DNA from: Limnohabitans sp. Rim11
GTDB taxonomy: Bacteria > Pseudomonadota > Gammaproteobacteria > Burkholderiales > Burkholderiaceae_C
Assembly (NCBI RefSeq): GCF_001269365.1
Contig: NZ_CXOM01000002.1
Coordinates: 527,439-591,438 of the forward strand
Direction: 5' to 3'
Length of the DNA: 64,000 nucleotides
Under the pieces are notes generated by a model. The model was not told the origin of the DNA. It saw only the letters and a program-made list of their open reading frames with translations, and made no database searches. The position numbers and the translations under genes are program-made. This document shows positions 8,584 through 17,406 of this stretch, piece after piece (the stretch's first letter is position 1; each line of letters opens with the position of its first letter).

Positions 8584-9369
8584 TCAAACATCGTAGCCAG
8601 GGTTTTCGCGATTTAGTTTGCGGATCAAGGATGGCCATACAAAGGTACCGCCCAAGCCGCCCGTTTGAACTTTCATGGCGTGTGCAACGCCGTTCAAAAT
8701 GTCGGGGTTCACCTGCACTAAATCGCTTGTTTGGGTTTGTCCCGACAACGCGTCTAGTTGAATTCTGCAAGTGTTTTCAAAAATATACATTTGTAAAAAA
8801 GCATCTGCAATGGTTTTGCCCACAGTCAGTAAGCCATGATTACGCAACATCAAATAATTGGCGCCACCCAAATTTGATTTCAAGCGAAGCTTCTCTTCAT
8901 CGCGAATCGCCACACCTTCGTAGTCGTGATAGGCCAACGAACTCAGAACAAAAGTGCTTTGCTGGCTGATCGGCAACACGCCATGTTTTTGGGCGCTGAC
9001 CGCCACACCTGCGCGCGTGTGGGTGTGTAAAACGCAACCCGCTTCTTGCCGCGCCTCATGCACCGCGCTGTGAATGACAAAGCCTGCTGGGTTGACGGGG
9101 TGAGGGTTGTCGGTATCTAGCTTTTGACATTGCATGTCGACCTTCACCAAACTGGACGCCGTAATTTCATCAAACATGAGGCCGTAGGGGTTGATCAAAA
9201 ACTGATGCGCGTCACCTGCAACAGATTCTGGTAATTTGGCGCTGATGTGGGTGAATACCAAATCGCTCCAGCCATACAAGGCAACCAAACGATAGCAAGC
9301 TGCTAAGTTGACACGAAGCGCCCATTCGTCGGGATGAATTTGAGCGGCGGGTAGGGTTGTGGTTTTCAA
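8584..9369 (-). CDS. Class II aldolase/adducin family protein
   Basis: A 261-residue zinc-dependent aldolase-fold protein. The metal-binding histidines are visible in VLHTHTRAGVAV (near 113-124) and in the conserved C-terminal NHGLLTVGKTIADAF (near 178-192). The N-terminal YGWSDLVFTHISAKLP is typical of the adducin-head subgroup found in many proteobacteria. Family members include fuculose- and rhamnulose-1-phosphate aldolases and decarboxylases. No neighbouring sugar kinase or isomerase points to a substrate. It ends 36 bp from the convergent MFS gene. Confidence 0.87.
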   Translation of the reverse strand: MKTTTLPAAQIHPDEWALRVNLAACYRLVALYGWSDLVFTHISAKLPESVAGDAHQFLINPYGLMFDEITASSLVKVDMQCQKLDTDNPHPVNPAGFVIHSAVHEARQEAGCVLHTHTRAGVAVSAQKHGVLPISQQSTFVLSSLAYHDYEGVAIRDEEKLRLKSNLGGANYLMLRNHGLLTVGKTIADAFLQMYIFENTCRIQLDALSGQTQTSDLVQVNPDILNGVAHAMKVQTGGLGGTFVWPSLIRKLNRENPGYDV

Positions 9370-9561
9370 ATCGTCTCCTTGGAGGGGGTTGCGTTCGGCG
9401 GTCTTTTTGACGACCTGTATTCAAAGCGCAAGCTTATCGCGTGGCTTCGTTGACCATGGGTCGCGCAGGGCACAGCTGATCCAGATAAAATCAAAGACCT
9501 TGGCCCTTGGCCTCCTGCGGCGCGGGCAGCGCCGGCCTATTGGTGATGGACTGGTGAATAC

Positions 9562-11586
9562 ATGCTTTACCCACAAGAATTTGATGTGATCGTTGTTGGC
9601 GGCGGCCATGCTGGCACGGAGGCTGCGCTGGCGGCTGCACGCATGGGCTGTCAAACGCTTTTGCTCTCACACAACATCGAAACCCTGGGGCAGATGAGCT
9701 GCAACCCATCCATTGGTGGTATCGGCAAAGGGCATCTGGTCAAAGAGGTCGACGCTTTGGGCGGCGCCATGGCGCTCGCGACCGATGAGGGCGGTATTCA
9801 ATTTCGCATTTTGAACAGCTCTAAAGGCCCAGCTGTGCGCGCTACCCGTGCGCAAGCCGATCGCATTTTGTACAAAGCCGCCATCCGTCATCGCTTAGAA
9901 AATCAAGAAAACCTTTGGCTTTTTCAGCAGGCTGTCGATGATTTGATGGTTGAGTCAAATGGCTCAGAAGACCGTGTGGTGGGAGCTGTAACGCAAGTGG
10001 GCGTTCGCTTCCGTTCTAAAACGGTGGTGCTTACGGCCGGTACCTTTTTGGATGGCAAGATTCACGTTGGCCTAGAAAACTATGCCGCAGGCCGCGCTGG
10101 CGATCCTCCTGCTGTCAGTTTGTCGGCTCGTTTGAAAGAACTTAAATTGCCCCAAGGCCGCTTGAAAACGGGTACGCCACCCAGGCTTGATGGCCGCACC
10201 ATTGACTTTAGCCAATGCTTTGAGCAGCCGGGCGATGGCATGCCGGGTGGTTTGAACGAGTCTTCTGGCGTGCCTGTTTTTAGCTTCATGGGTCGCGCCG
10301 AAATGCACCCGGCGCAAATGCCTTGTTGGATTACGCATACCAATGAGCGGACCCATGACATCATTCGGTCTGGCTTTGATCGCAGCCCCATGTTCACCGG
10401 AAAAATTGAAGGTGTCGGGCCGAGGTATTGTCCAAGTGTGGAAGACAAAATCAACCGCTTCGCGGACAAAGACAGCCATCAGATTTTTCTAGAGCCCGAG
10501 GGTTTAACCACCCATGAGTTTTATCCCAATGGCATCTCTACCAGCTTGCCATTTGACATTCAGTATGCCCTGGTTCGATCGATGAAGGGCCTTGAAAACG
10601 CCCATATTCTGAGGCCAGGCTACGCCATCGAATACGATTACTTTGACCCGCGTTCCTTGAAGAGCAGTTTTGAAACGCGCCAAATCGGCGGACTGTTTTT
10701 TGCGGGCCAGATCAACGGCACAACGGGTTATGAAGAGGCTGCTGCACAAGGCTTGTTTGCCGGCATCAACGCCGCCTTGCAGTGCCGCGCCTTGTTGGGC
10801 AAAGGCAATGACATGGGCGGCTCTTGGTTGCCGTCGCGTGACCAAGCCTATTTGGGCGTGTTGGTTGACGATCTGATTACCAAGGGCGTAACCGAACCCT
10901 ATCGAATGTTCACCAGCAGGGCAGAGTTCCGCTTGCAACTTCGGGAAGACAATGCAGACATGCGACTGACAGAGGTTGGTCGTCAAATGGGATTGGTAGA
11001 CGACGCCCGCTGGGCTTCTTTTTGCACCAAACGCGAGGCTGTTTCACGTGAAACAGATCGGCTCAAGTCAAATTGGGTGAATCCTCGAAATCTTCCCGCG
11101 GCTGAGTCGGAGCGGGTGCTCGGTAAGGCCATTGAGCACGAGCACAACTTGTTTGAATTGCTTCGTCGCCCCAACGTCAGTTATGAAAACTTGATGAGCC
11201 TTGACTCAGGACGATTTGTGTCTGAAGCTGTTTCACGTGAAACATTGGGCGTCTTGTCGGCGGCGGTGGTTGAGCAAGTTGAAATTGCCGCCAAGTACTC
11301 TGGCTACATCGATCGGCAAAAGCTTGAGGTGGAAAGGGCGGCTCACTTTGAAAATCTCAAGTTGCCCGCCAAGTTGGACTACCTTCAGGTTTCTTCCTTG
11401 TCGATTGAGGCAAGGCAAAAGCTGGACAAGCATCGCCCAGAAACCTTGGGCATGGCTTCGCGTATTTCTGGCATTACGCCTGCCACCATTTCCTTGTTGC
11501 TGATTCATCTTAAAAGGGGTGGCTTCAAAGAGTTCATGGCCGTCAAGCCTGAGCTGCTTGAAGGCGCCGAAAGCCTGGCTTCATGA
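9562..11586 (+). CDS. mnmG: tRNA uridine-5-carboxymethylaminomethyl(34) synthesis enzyme MnmG
   Basis: With MnmE, modifies U34 of certain tRNAs using FAD and methylene-tetrahydrofolate. The 674 residues carry the FAD motif GGGHAG (13-18) at the N-terminus and the GidA signatures [16 protein letters not shown] and [17 protein letters not shown] at 9562 gives [12 protein letters not shown]. The gene contains two perfect parS sites (11040-11055 and 11229-11244). Both are read in the same frame as Ala-Val-Ser-Arg-Glu-Thr, so the centromere sites are built into the protein sequence. It overlaps rsmG by four bases (ATGA). Confidence 0.97.
   Translation: MLYPQEFDVIVVGGGHAGTEAALAAARMGCQTLLLSHNIETLGQMSCNPSIGGIGKGHLVKEVDALGGAMALATDEGGIQFRILNSSKGPAVRATRAQADRILYKAAIRHRLENQENLWLFQQAVDDLMVESNGSEDRVVGAVTQVGVRFRSKTVVLTAGTFLDGKIHVGLENYAAGRAGDPPAVSLSARLKELKLPQGRLKTGTPPRLDGRTIDFSQCFEQPGDGMPGGLNESSGVPVFSFMGRAEMHPAQMPCWITHTNERTHDIIRSGFDRSPMFTGKIEGVGPRYCPSVEDKINRFADKDSHQIFLEPEGLTTHEFYPNGISTSLPFDIQYALVRSMKGLENAHILRPGYAIEYDYFDPRSLKSSFETRQIGGLFFAGQINGTTGYEEAAAQGLFAGINAALQCRALLGKGNDMGGSWLPSRDQAYLGVLVDDLITKGVTEPYRMFTSRAEFRLQLREDNADMRLTEVGRQMGLVDDARWASFCTKREAVSRETDRLKSNWVNPRNLPAAESERVLGKAIEHEHNLFELLRRPNVSYENLMSLDSGRFVSEAVSRETLGVLSAAVVEQVEIAAKYSGYIDRQKLEVERAAHFENLKLPAKLDYLQVSSLSIEARQKLDKHRPETLGMASRISGITPATISLLLIHLKRGGFKEFMAVKPELLEGAESLAS
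11040..11055. promoter_or_regulatory. parS: parS centromere site 1 (perfect)
   Basis: TGTTTCACGTGAAACA, a perfect 16-bp palindrome identical to the general bacterial chromosomal parS consensus bound by ParB. It lies inside mnmG, about 3.2 kb before parB. Confidence 0.95.
11229..11244. promoter_or_regulatory. parS: parS centromere site 2 (perfect)
   Basis: A second perfect TGTTTCACGTGAAACA, 189 bp from the first and in the same reading phase of mnmG. Confidence 0.95.
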
Positions 11587-12245
11587 GTGAAGACTTGATG
11601 TTGGCCTTGGCAGAGGGCATTTCTGCTTTGGGTTTGTCGCTAGGCGAGGAGGCGCAGAAGCAGCTCTTGGACTACATGGCCTTGATCCAAAAGTGGAACA
11701 AGGTCTACAACTTAACAGCGCTTCGCGACTCGCAGGAAATACTGACCCACCATTTGCTGGACAGTCTTTCTGCCATTGGCCCCTTAATGCAACAAACGCG
11801 GTCCTTGGATGGCGCCTTTTCTTTCTTAGATGTTGGCTCCGGCGGTGGATTGCCCGGGGTGGTCATTGCTATATGTTGCCCCGGGGTTAATGTGACATGT
11901 GTCGATGCCGTTTCCAAAAAGGCGGCATTTGTTCAGCAGGTTGCGGCCAGTCTCAAGCTGGGCAACTTAAAGGGCATTCATGCCAGAGTCGAAACGCTAA
12001 GCGGCCCATTCGACGTCATTGGGTCTCGTGCTTTTGCTTCTTTGCCTGACTTTGTCAATTGGTCGTCTGGCGCCTTGGCCGATGGCGGTGTTTGGATGGC
12101 CATGAAGGGCAAGTTGCCAGAAGAAGAAATGTCGGCCTTGCCGCCCATGGTCCAAGTGTTTCACGTGGAACAACTCCTTGTGCCCGGCCTGAATGCTGAA
12201 AGGTGCATGGTTTGGATGAAAAAATCGACAGCTTTGTCTGCCTAG
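11583..12245 (+). CDS. rsmG: 16S rRNA (guanine(527)-N7)-methyltransferase RsmG
   Basis: Methylates N7 of G527 in 16S rRNA using S-adenosylmethionine. At 220 residues its length is normal. It has the RsmG N-terminal helix with [14 protein letters not shown] and the SAM-binding loop [14 protein letters not shown] near 79-92. It overlaps mnmG by ATGA, the common gidAB arrangement near bacterial origins. A near-consensus parS site (12156-12171) lies in its 3' part, where it encodes VFHVEQ. Confidence 0.96.
   Translation: MSEDLMLALAEGISALGLSLGEEAQKQLLDYMALIQKWNKVYNLTALRDSQEILTHHLLDSLSAIGPLMQQTRSLDGAFSFLDVGSGGGLPGVVIAICCPGVNVTCVDAVSKKAAFVQQVAASLKLGNLKGIHARVETLSGPFDVIGSRAFASLPDFVNWSSGALADGGVWMAMKGKLPEEEMSALPPMVQVFHVEQLLVPGLNAERCMVWMKKSTALSA
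12156..12171. promoter_or_regulatory. parS: parS-like site 3 (one mismatch)
   Basis: TGTTTCACGTGGAACA differs from the perfect palindrome at one base. The 3' half (GTGGAACA) is a variant also seen in bacterial parS sites. It lies inside rsmG, 0.8 kb before parA. Confidence 0.75.
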
Positions 12246-12299
12246 GCATTTGGAGTCGGCTTTCGCCCATTACACTTGGGCTAGATAAGAAAGCCTTGC

Positions 12300-12914
12300 A
12301 TGTTTGGAATTTCTGATTACGGCGCCTTTGTTGCGGCCTTTGTTTTGTTGTTGTTTTTGCCAGGGCCCGGCAATTTGGCCCTGATTACCTCTACCAGCCA
12401 GGGTGGCATGCGGGGTGGGCTGGCTTCCGTGTTGGGCTTGCTGTTGGGTGACCAAATTTTGTTGTGGATGACAGTGGCCGGCGTTGCTGCTTTGCTGCAA
12501 AGCTATCCTCATTTGTTCATGGCACTGCAGTGGTTGGGCGCAGCCTATTTGGCTTGGCTGGGCGCCAAAATGGTTTTGGCCAAACCGGGCGAAGGCACCT
12601 CCATCAAAATTACACCGGGAAAATATTTCAAAGAAACCATGCTTATCACCTTGCTCAATCCCAAGGCCATCATGTTTTACTTTGCTTTTTTCCCGCAGTT
12701 CATTGACCTCGAAAAACACCAAGGGATGACTACTTTTGTTTTCATGGCGGTCACTATTGCTGTGTTGGGTTTTCTTTACTGTTTTGGGGTCGTTTTGATC
12801 ACTCACACCATGGCAGAGCGCATTCGAGCCAACCCGAAGATGTCTGCCGTATTGCAAAAACTGGCAGGCGTGTGTTTGATTGGTTTCGGCTTGAAATTGG
12901 CCGTTGGCAAATGA
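12300..12914 (+). CDS. LysE family amino-acid exporter
   Basis: A 204-residue inner-membrane protein with about six hydrophobic segments. The N-terminal FLPGPGNLALITSTSQGGMRGG (residues 19-40) is the LysE/RhtB signature. The NPKAIMFYFAFFPQFID segment near 118-134 is the second conserved block. Members export amino acids or related metabolites; the substrate cannot be told. It sits between rsmG and parA in the same direction, with 54 and 31 bp gaps. Confidence 0.9.
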   Translation: MFGISDYGAFVAAFVLLLFLPGPGNLALITSTSQGGMRGGLASVLGLLLGDQILLWMTVAGVAALLQSYPHLFMALQWLGAAYLAWLGAKMVLAKPGEGTSIKITPGKYFKETMLITLLNPKAIMFYFAFFPQFIDLEKHQGMTTFVFMAVTIAVLGFLYCFGVVLITHTMAERIRANPKMSAVLQKLAGVCLIGFGLKLAVGK

Positions 12915-12945
12915 GTGCACCCACCGAAAATTAATCGAGTAACAA

Positions 12946-13716
12946 ATGGCAAAAATTTTCTGTGTTGCAAATCAAAAAGGCGGTGTTGGCAAAACCACAT
13001 CGGCTGTGAACTTGGCCGCGGGTTTGGCCAAGGTCGGTCAAAGAGTTTTGCTGGTCGACTTAGATCCGCAAGGCAATGCCACCATGGGCTCTGGCGTAGA
13101 CAAACGTCAGCTAGAACTCAGTGTTTATGATGTTTTGCTGGAGTCTGCCAGCATTCAAGAGGCCGCCATTTTTTCTGAGAAATGTGGATATCACGTCCTG
13201 GGTGCAAATCGTGAATTGGCCGGTGCAGAGGTTGAGTTGGTCGATTTGGAAAGACGCGATCAGCGTTTGAAGTTGGCGCTCGATGTGGTCAATCAAGAGT
13301 TTGATTTTGTATTGATTGATTGCCCACCTTCCTTGTCCATGCTCACTCTCAATGGTTTGTGTGCTGCGCATGGCGTGATTGTTCCTATGCAATGCGAGTA
13401 TTTTGCGTTGGAAGGTTTGACCGATTTGGTCAACACCATCAAGCAGGTTCACGCCAATTTGAACCCCGATTTGAAAATCATTGGTTTGCTTCGCGTCATG
13501 TTTGACCCCCGAATTACCTTGCAGCAGCAGGTAAGTGAACAGCTCAAATCGCATTTTGGTGACAAGGTTTTCAACACCGTCATTCCGCGTAATGTGCGAT
13601 TGGCCGAGGCCCCTAGTTACGGCTTGCCCGGCGTTATCTTTGATCCATCGGCCAAGGGCAGCCAAGCATTTGTGGAGTTTGCCAGGGAGTTGGTGCTTCG
13701 CATTCCAAGCATGTGA
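12946..13716 (+). CDS. parA: Chromosome partitioning ATPase ParA (Soj)
   Basis: Walker-type ATPase that moves ParB-bound origins. The 256 residues start MAKIFCVANQKGGVGKTT; the deviant Walker A motif is KGGVGKTT at 11-18, with the signature lysine at 11. A second aspartate motif (DLDPQGNATMG, near 39-49) and the Walker B-like FVLIDCPPS (near 122-130) follow. The short N-terminus without a DNA-binding domain is the chromosomal type. The stop overlaps the GTG of the following hydrolase frame. With parB and three parS sites this is a complete ParABS system. Confidence 0.96.
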   Translation: MAKIFCVANQKGGVGKTTSAVNLAAGLAKVGQRVLLVDLDPQGNATMGSGVDKRQLELSVYDVLLESASIQEAAIFSEKCGYHVLGANRELAGAEVELVDLERRDQRLKLALDVVNQEFDFVLIDCPPSLSMLTLNGLCAAHGVIVPMQCEYFALEGLTDLVNTIKQVHANLNPDLKIIGLLRVMFDPRITLQQQVSEQLKSHFGDKVFNTVIPRNVRLAEAPSYGLPGVIFDPSAKGSQAFVEFARELVLRIPSM

Positions 13717-14219
13717 TACACCAAAGCGCCGCAATGGAATCTAAAAAAGTGCTTATTTTGCCTGGATGGCAAGGAAGTGGGCCCTTACATTGGCAAATGA
13801 AATGGGTTGAAAAATACGGCTACCAAGTGGTTGAGCAAAGCGATTGGATGCGACCTTTGCGTGGCGACTGGTTGGCGCGGTTAGACGACGTGGTCTCAGA
13901 CATAGAGGGCCCTGTCTATTTGGCCGCACACAGTTTGGGCTGTATTCAAGTAGCTGCATGGGCTGTCATTTCAAAGCAAGCCCCCAAAGTGAAGGCGGCT
14001 TTGTTGGTGGCGCCCAGTGATGTAGAGGCGCCGCCGATGAAAGACGTTTTCAATAGCTGGCGGCCCATCGCTGTAACAAAGATGCCGTTTCTATCAACGG
14101 TGATCAGCAGCCAAAACGATCCTTACTGCTCAGTTGAGCGCGCGCAATTTTTTGCCAAATCTTGGGGTTCTGAGTTAATCAACGCGGGACCGCAAGGTCA
14201 CCTTAACGCCGATGCCTAA
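13713..14219 (+). pseudogene. RBBP9/YdeN-like serine hydrolase, truncated by an in-frame stop
   Basis: An alpha/beta hydrolase of the small RBBP9/YdeN family: VLILPGWQGSGPLHWQ at the start and the nucleophile elbow AAHSLGC near 70-76. The acid region SQNDPYC and the catalytic-His region GHLNA are at the end. TAA at 14217-14219 stops the frame after NADA, but the same frame then continues LGDWPEGHAFLNEL, the expected C-terminus of the family, to a stop at 14286-14288 inside the parB start. So one nonsense codon removes 22 residues. The catalytic residues remain, so the short protein may still fold. The start could be GTG 13713, overlapping the parA stop, or ATG 13734. A sequencing error is possible. 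Confidence 0.8.
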
Positions 14220-14271
14220 TTGGGTGACTGGCCCGAAGGACACGCATTTTTGAATGAATTAATGAAAGTCA

Positions 14272-15204
14272 ATGAACATGGTCACTAAAAAACCAAAAGG
14301 ACTCGGTCGTGGTTTGGAGGCCTTGTTGGGCCCCAAAGTTCAGGAAGAGGCAAGCTCACCTCAAGCGGTTGAGGCCGCCGCCAATCGAGCGCCATCTGTT
14401 TTGGGTTTGGGCGAATTGGTGCCAGGCATGTACCAACCGCGCACTCGCATGGACGAAGGTGCTTTGTATGAGCTGGCCGAGTCCATCAAGGCGCAGGGCA
14501 TCATGCAGCCCATCTTGGTTCGCAAGCTAAGCGATGGCCCCCATGCTGGCAAATATGAAATCATCGCTGGCGAGCGGCGCTTCCGCGCATCGCGTTTGGC
14601 GGGACTGAACGAAGTACCGGTATTGGTGCGAGACGTTCCCAATGAAGCCGCTGCCGCCATGGCGCTGATTGAGAACATTCAGCGCGAAGACCTCAACCCC
14701 TTAGAAGAGGCTCAAGGTTTACATCGCCTGATTAAAGAGTTTGGACTTACTCACGAAACCGCAGCCCAAGCAGTGGGCCGCTCTAGAAGTGCTGCAAGCA
14801 ATTTGCTCCGATTGTTAAATTTGGCCGACCCCGTTCAAACCATGCTGATGGCGGGCGACATTGACATGGGCCATGCGCGCGCACTATTGGCACTCGACAG
14901 GGCGGCACAAATTACAGCGGCCAACCAAATCACAGCCAAAAAAATGTCAGTCCGTGAGGCCGAAAGTTTGGTGAAAAAACTCAGCGCAGAGTTCTCGTTG
15001 GTTCAGCAAAAACCGAAAAAGGAAAAGTCGCGTGACATCAAACGCGTGGAAGAAGAACTCTCGGATTTGTTGATGGCCGAGGTAGAAGTGCGTATCAAAA
15101 AACGCGTCAAGCGCCACGGACGTTTTGAAGAAATGGGCGAATTGTCCATCCAATTTGGATCGCTGGATGAACTCAACGGCTTGATTGAAAAACTTCGCGC
15201 CTAA
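14272..15204 (+). CDS. parB: Chromosome partitioning protein ParB (Spo0J)
   Basis: CTP-dependent clamp that loads at parS. The 310 residues begin with a basic ParA-contact tail (KKPKGLGRGLEALLG), followed by the CTP-binding domain with the arginine motif GERRFRA at 100-106 and the ENIQREDLNPLEEA block. The helix-turn-helix domain (LTHETAAQAVGRSRSAASNLLRL) comes next, and a C-terminal dimerisation segment ends the protein. ATG at 14272 or 14278 both work. The start overlaps the interrupted reading frame of the preceding hydrolase. It is the last gene of the mnmG-parB run and is followed by a strong terminator. Confidence 0.96.
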   Translation: MNMVTKKPKGLGRGLEALLGPKVQEEASSPQAVEAAANRAPSVLGLGELVPGMYQPRTRMDEGALYELAESIKAQGIMQPILVRKLSDGPHAGKYEIIAGERRFRASRLAGLNEVPVLVRDVPNEAAAAMALIENIQREDLNPLEEAQGLHRLIKEFGLTHETAAQAVGRSRSAASNLLRLLNLADPVQTMLMAGDIDMGHARALLALDRAAQITAANQITAKKMSVREAESLVKKLSAEFSLVQQKPKKEKSRDIKRVEEELSDLLMAEVEVRIKKRVKRHGRFEEMGELSIQFGSLDELNGLIEKLRA

Positions 15205-15224
15205 ATCACAAAACCATTAAAAAA

Positions 15225-15254
15225 GGGCTCTCTAAAAAATAGAGAGCCCTTTTT
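15225..15254. terminator. Bidirectional intrinsic terminator after parB
   Basis: GGGCTCTCT (15225-15233) pairs with AGAGAGCCC (15241-15249), with A-run before and T-run after. It ends parB transcription on the plus strand and can also serve the convergent D-lactate dehydrogenase gene. Confidence 0.93.
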
Positions 15255-15268
15255 CATGGAGAGAACTT

Positions 15269-16693
15269 TCAATGAAAGATTTTTCCAGGGTTCATGATGT
15301 TGTGTGGATCGAGTGCCTGCTTGATGGTCTTCATCATGCTGACCGCACCCACACCAGCCTCGGTGACCAAGAAGTCCATTTTGTGCAAACCAATGCCGTG
15401 CTCGCCCGTGCAGGTTCCGCCTAAGCTAAGTGCGCGGCTAACCAACTTGTGATTCAGCGCTTCGGCCACTTCTCTTTCGCTTGGAATGTTGGGGTCGATC
15501 AAATAGCCGAAGTGGAAATTGCCATCGCCCACATGACCCACTAAGAAATAAGGCAAGCCGCTTGCATCTGTTTCTGTGATGGAGTCCAGCAGGCAATCGG
15601 CTAATTTGCTAATCGGTACACAGGTGTCCGTGCTGATGGCTCGGCATCCGGGCCGGCTCTGCAATGCAGCAAAGTAGGCGTTGTGACGTGCTGTCCAAAG
15701 GCGTGTGCGCTCCTCGGGCGTGGTGGCCCATTCAAACGCATTGCCACCATGATCGCTGGCAATTTCTTGTACGGTTTCGGCTTGTTCTTTGACGCCCGCA
15801 GGCGATCCGTGAAACTCCATCAACAGCATGGGTTCTTCGCGCAATCCTAACTTGGCATACGCATTCACCATGCGAACGGAGTTGTGGTCAATGAGTTCAA
15901 CGCGGGCAATAGGCACACCCAACTGAATGATTTGAATAACGGTCTGGACGGCAGCTTCAATGCTTGGGAATGAACAGATGGCGGCAGAGATAGCCTCTGG
16001 CAAGGGGTACAAGCGCACAGTCACTTCTGTGATCACGCCCAAGGTGCCTTCGCTGCCCACAAACAAACGCGTGAGGTCGTATCCAGCACTGGATTTTTTA
16101 GCACGCGTGCCTGTTCGAATGACTTCGCCAGAGGCCGTGACAACTTCCAGTGCTAAGACGTTTTCTCGCATGGTGCCGTATCTGACGGCGTTGGTGCCAC
16201 TGGCGCGGGTTGCGCTCATGCCGCCAAGGGTGGCGTCGGCACCCGGGTCGATGGGGAAAAACAAGCCCGTCGATTTAATTTCTTCGTTCAATTGCTTGCG
16301 CGTGACACCTGGCTGGACAGTCACGGTCAAGTCTTCCGCGTTGATTGAAAGCACCTTGTTCATGCGCGTGAGGTCAATGCTGATACCACCCTGAACTGCC
16401 AATAAATGACCCTCCAAGGAAGAGCCAACGCCAAAGGGGATGACTGGCACTTTGTATTCGCTGGCCAACTTCACGGCATCCGAAACATCTTGCGTGCACT
16501 CGGCAAAAACCACGGCCGAGGGTGGCGGCACAGGTGCAAAGGCTGACTCGTCGCGGCCGTGTTGCTCGCGAATGACCAAGGCCGTCGAACAATTGTCACC
16601 AAAGCGTGCCTTCAGCGCATCGATGAAAGCCTGAGGCACAGGTCGAGCTTGAACCGCTGGGGCCAAGTGGGCTGCTTGAGTGGGTGCATTCAT
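15269..16693 (-). CDS. FAD-binding oxidase, D-lactate dehydrogenase (cytochrome) type
   Basis: A 474-residue flavoprotein oxidising D-lactate or a related 2-hydroxy acid. The PCMH-type FAD domain has VIPFGVGSSLEGHLLAVQGG (near 98-117), DPGADATLGGMSATRASGTN (near 151-170) and GSEGTLGVITEVTVRLYP. The C-terminal FAD-oxidase domain has FLVGHVGDGNFHFGYL and GGTCTGEHGIGLHKMDFL with its conserved histidines. The gene stands alone. GlcD of glycolate oxidase is a relative, and glcE-glcF are 25 kb away without their own glcD, but the N-terminal sequence favours the single-subunit D-lactate enzyme. Confidence 0.87.
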   Translation of the reverse strand: MNAPTQAAHLAPAVQARPVPQAFIDALKARFGDNCSTALVIREQHGRDESAFAPVPPPSAVVFAECTQDVSDAVKLASEYKVPVIPFGVGSSLEGHLLAVQGGISIDLTRMNKVLSINAEDLTVTVQPGVTRKQLNEEIKSTGLFFPIDPGADATLGGMSATRASGTNAVRYGTMRENVLALEVVTASGEVIRTGTRAKKSSAGYDLTRLFVGSEGTLGVITEVTVRLYPLPEAISAAICSFPSIEAAVQTVIQIIQLGVPIARVELIDHNSVRMVNAYAKLGLREEPMLLMEFHGSPAGVKEQAETVQEIASDHGGNAFEWATTPEERTRLWTARHNAYFAALQSRPGCRAISTDTCVPISKLADCLLDSITETDASGLPYFLVGHVGDGNFHFGYLIDPNIPSEREVAEALNHKLVSRALSLGGTCTGEHGIGLHKMDFLVTEAGVGAVSMMKTIKQALDPHNIMNPGKIFH

Positions 16694-16851
16694 GGTGGGG
16701 CTCCGATGTCAAGGTTCGCAGTGACAAGGCTGAAGCGTCAGCCAGTCGCGTTGGTGAACCGAGCTTGGGGAAAACTTGTCAAACTCGGTCAAAATGAGAG
16801 TTTACGCGCAGACGCCCATTTTTGCAGGCGTCACAGCACAGGGGAAACACC

Positions 16852-17406
16852 ATGGGTAACCGTCTCACACAAATTGCAACCCGAACGGGCGATGAAGGCA
16901 CAACGGGTTTGGGCAACAACCAACGGGTGTCTAAAAATAGCTTGCGTGTGCACGCCATGGGCGATGTGGACGAGCTCAATTCGCACATTGGCTTGCTGCT
17001 GTGCGAGAGCATGCCTGACGATGTTCGGACGCTGATGGTCGAAGTGCAGCATCAATTGTTTAATTTGGGCGGCGAGCTTTCTATTCCAGGCTTTGAGTTG
17101 CTAAAGGCAGAGGCCGTGCAAGCCTTGGACCAAGCCCTCGAAAAATACAACGCCCAGCTGCCAAAGCTTGAAGAATTTATTTTGCCTGCCGGCAATCGCG
17201 CAGCATCACAGGCGCACATTTGCCGCACGGTGGCCAGGCGTGCCGAGCGCGCCACAGTGGCGCTTGGCAACGAAGAGGCCTTGAACGATGCCCCCAGGCA
17301 ATATTTGAATCGACTTTCTGACTTGATGTTTGTTTTATCGCGCGTGCTCAATCGCATGGATGGTGGCACGGATGTTTATTGGCAAAGCGAGCGAATGAAA
17401 AAATGA
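16852..17406 (+). CDS. Cob(I)yrinic acid a,c-diamide/cobalamin adenosyltransferase, PduO type
   Basis: Transfers the adenosyl group of ATP to cob(I)alamin to make coenzyme B12. The 184 residues carry the N-terminal ATP motif TRTGDEGTTGL (10-20) and the C-terminal RNYLNRLSD-like QYLNRLSDLMFVLSRVLNR with the conserved arginines. ATG 16852 is chosen because AGGGGAA lies just upstream; an earlier in-frame start at 16822 lacks this. It overlaps the acetoacetyl-CoA synthetase gene by ATGA, so the two are coupled. No B12 riboswitch was seen upstream. Confidence 0.93.
   Translation: MGNRLTQIATRTGDEGTTGLGNNQRVSKNSLRVHAMGDVDELNSHIGLLLCESMPDDVRTLMVEVQHQLFNLGGELSIPGFELLKAEAVQALDQALEKYNAQLPKLEEFILPAGNRAASQAHICRTVARRAERATVALGNEEALNDAPRQYLNRLSDLMFVLSRVLNRMDGGTDVYWQSERMKK

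Noticed and set aside
9370..9561. A tRNA or promoter in the GC-rich gap before mnmG
   Set aside because: No cloverleaf; TTGACC and GATAAA are too far apart to form a promoter. A GGCGC/GCGCC stem is present but has no clear role.
16694..16851. A cobalamin riboswitch before the adenosyltransferase gene
   Set aside because: No B12-box-like sequence is visible in the 158-bp gap.
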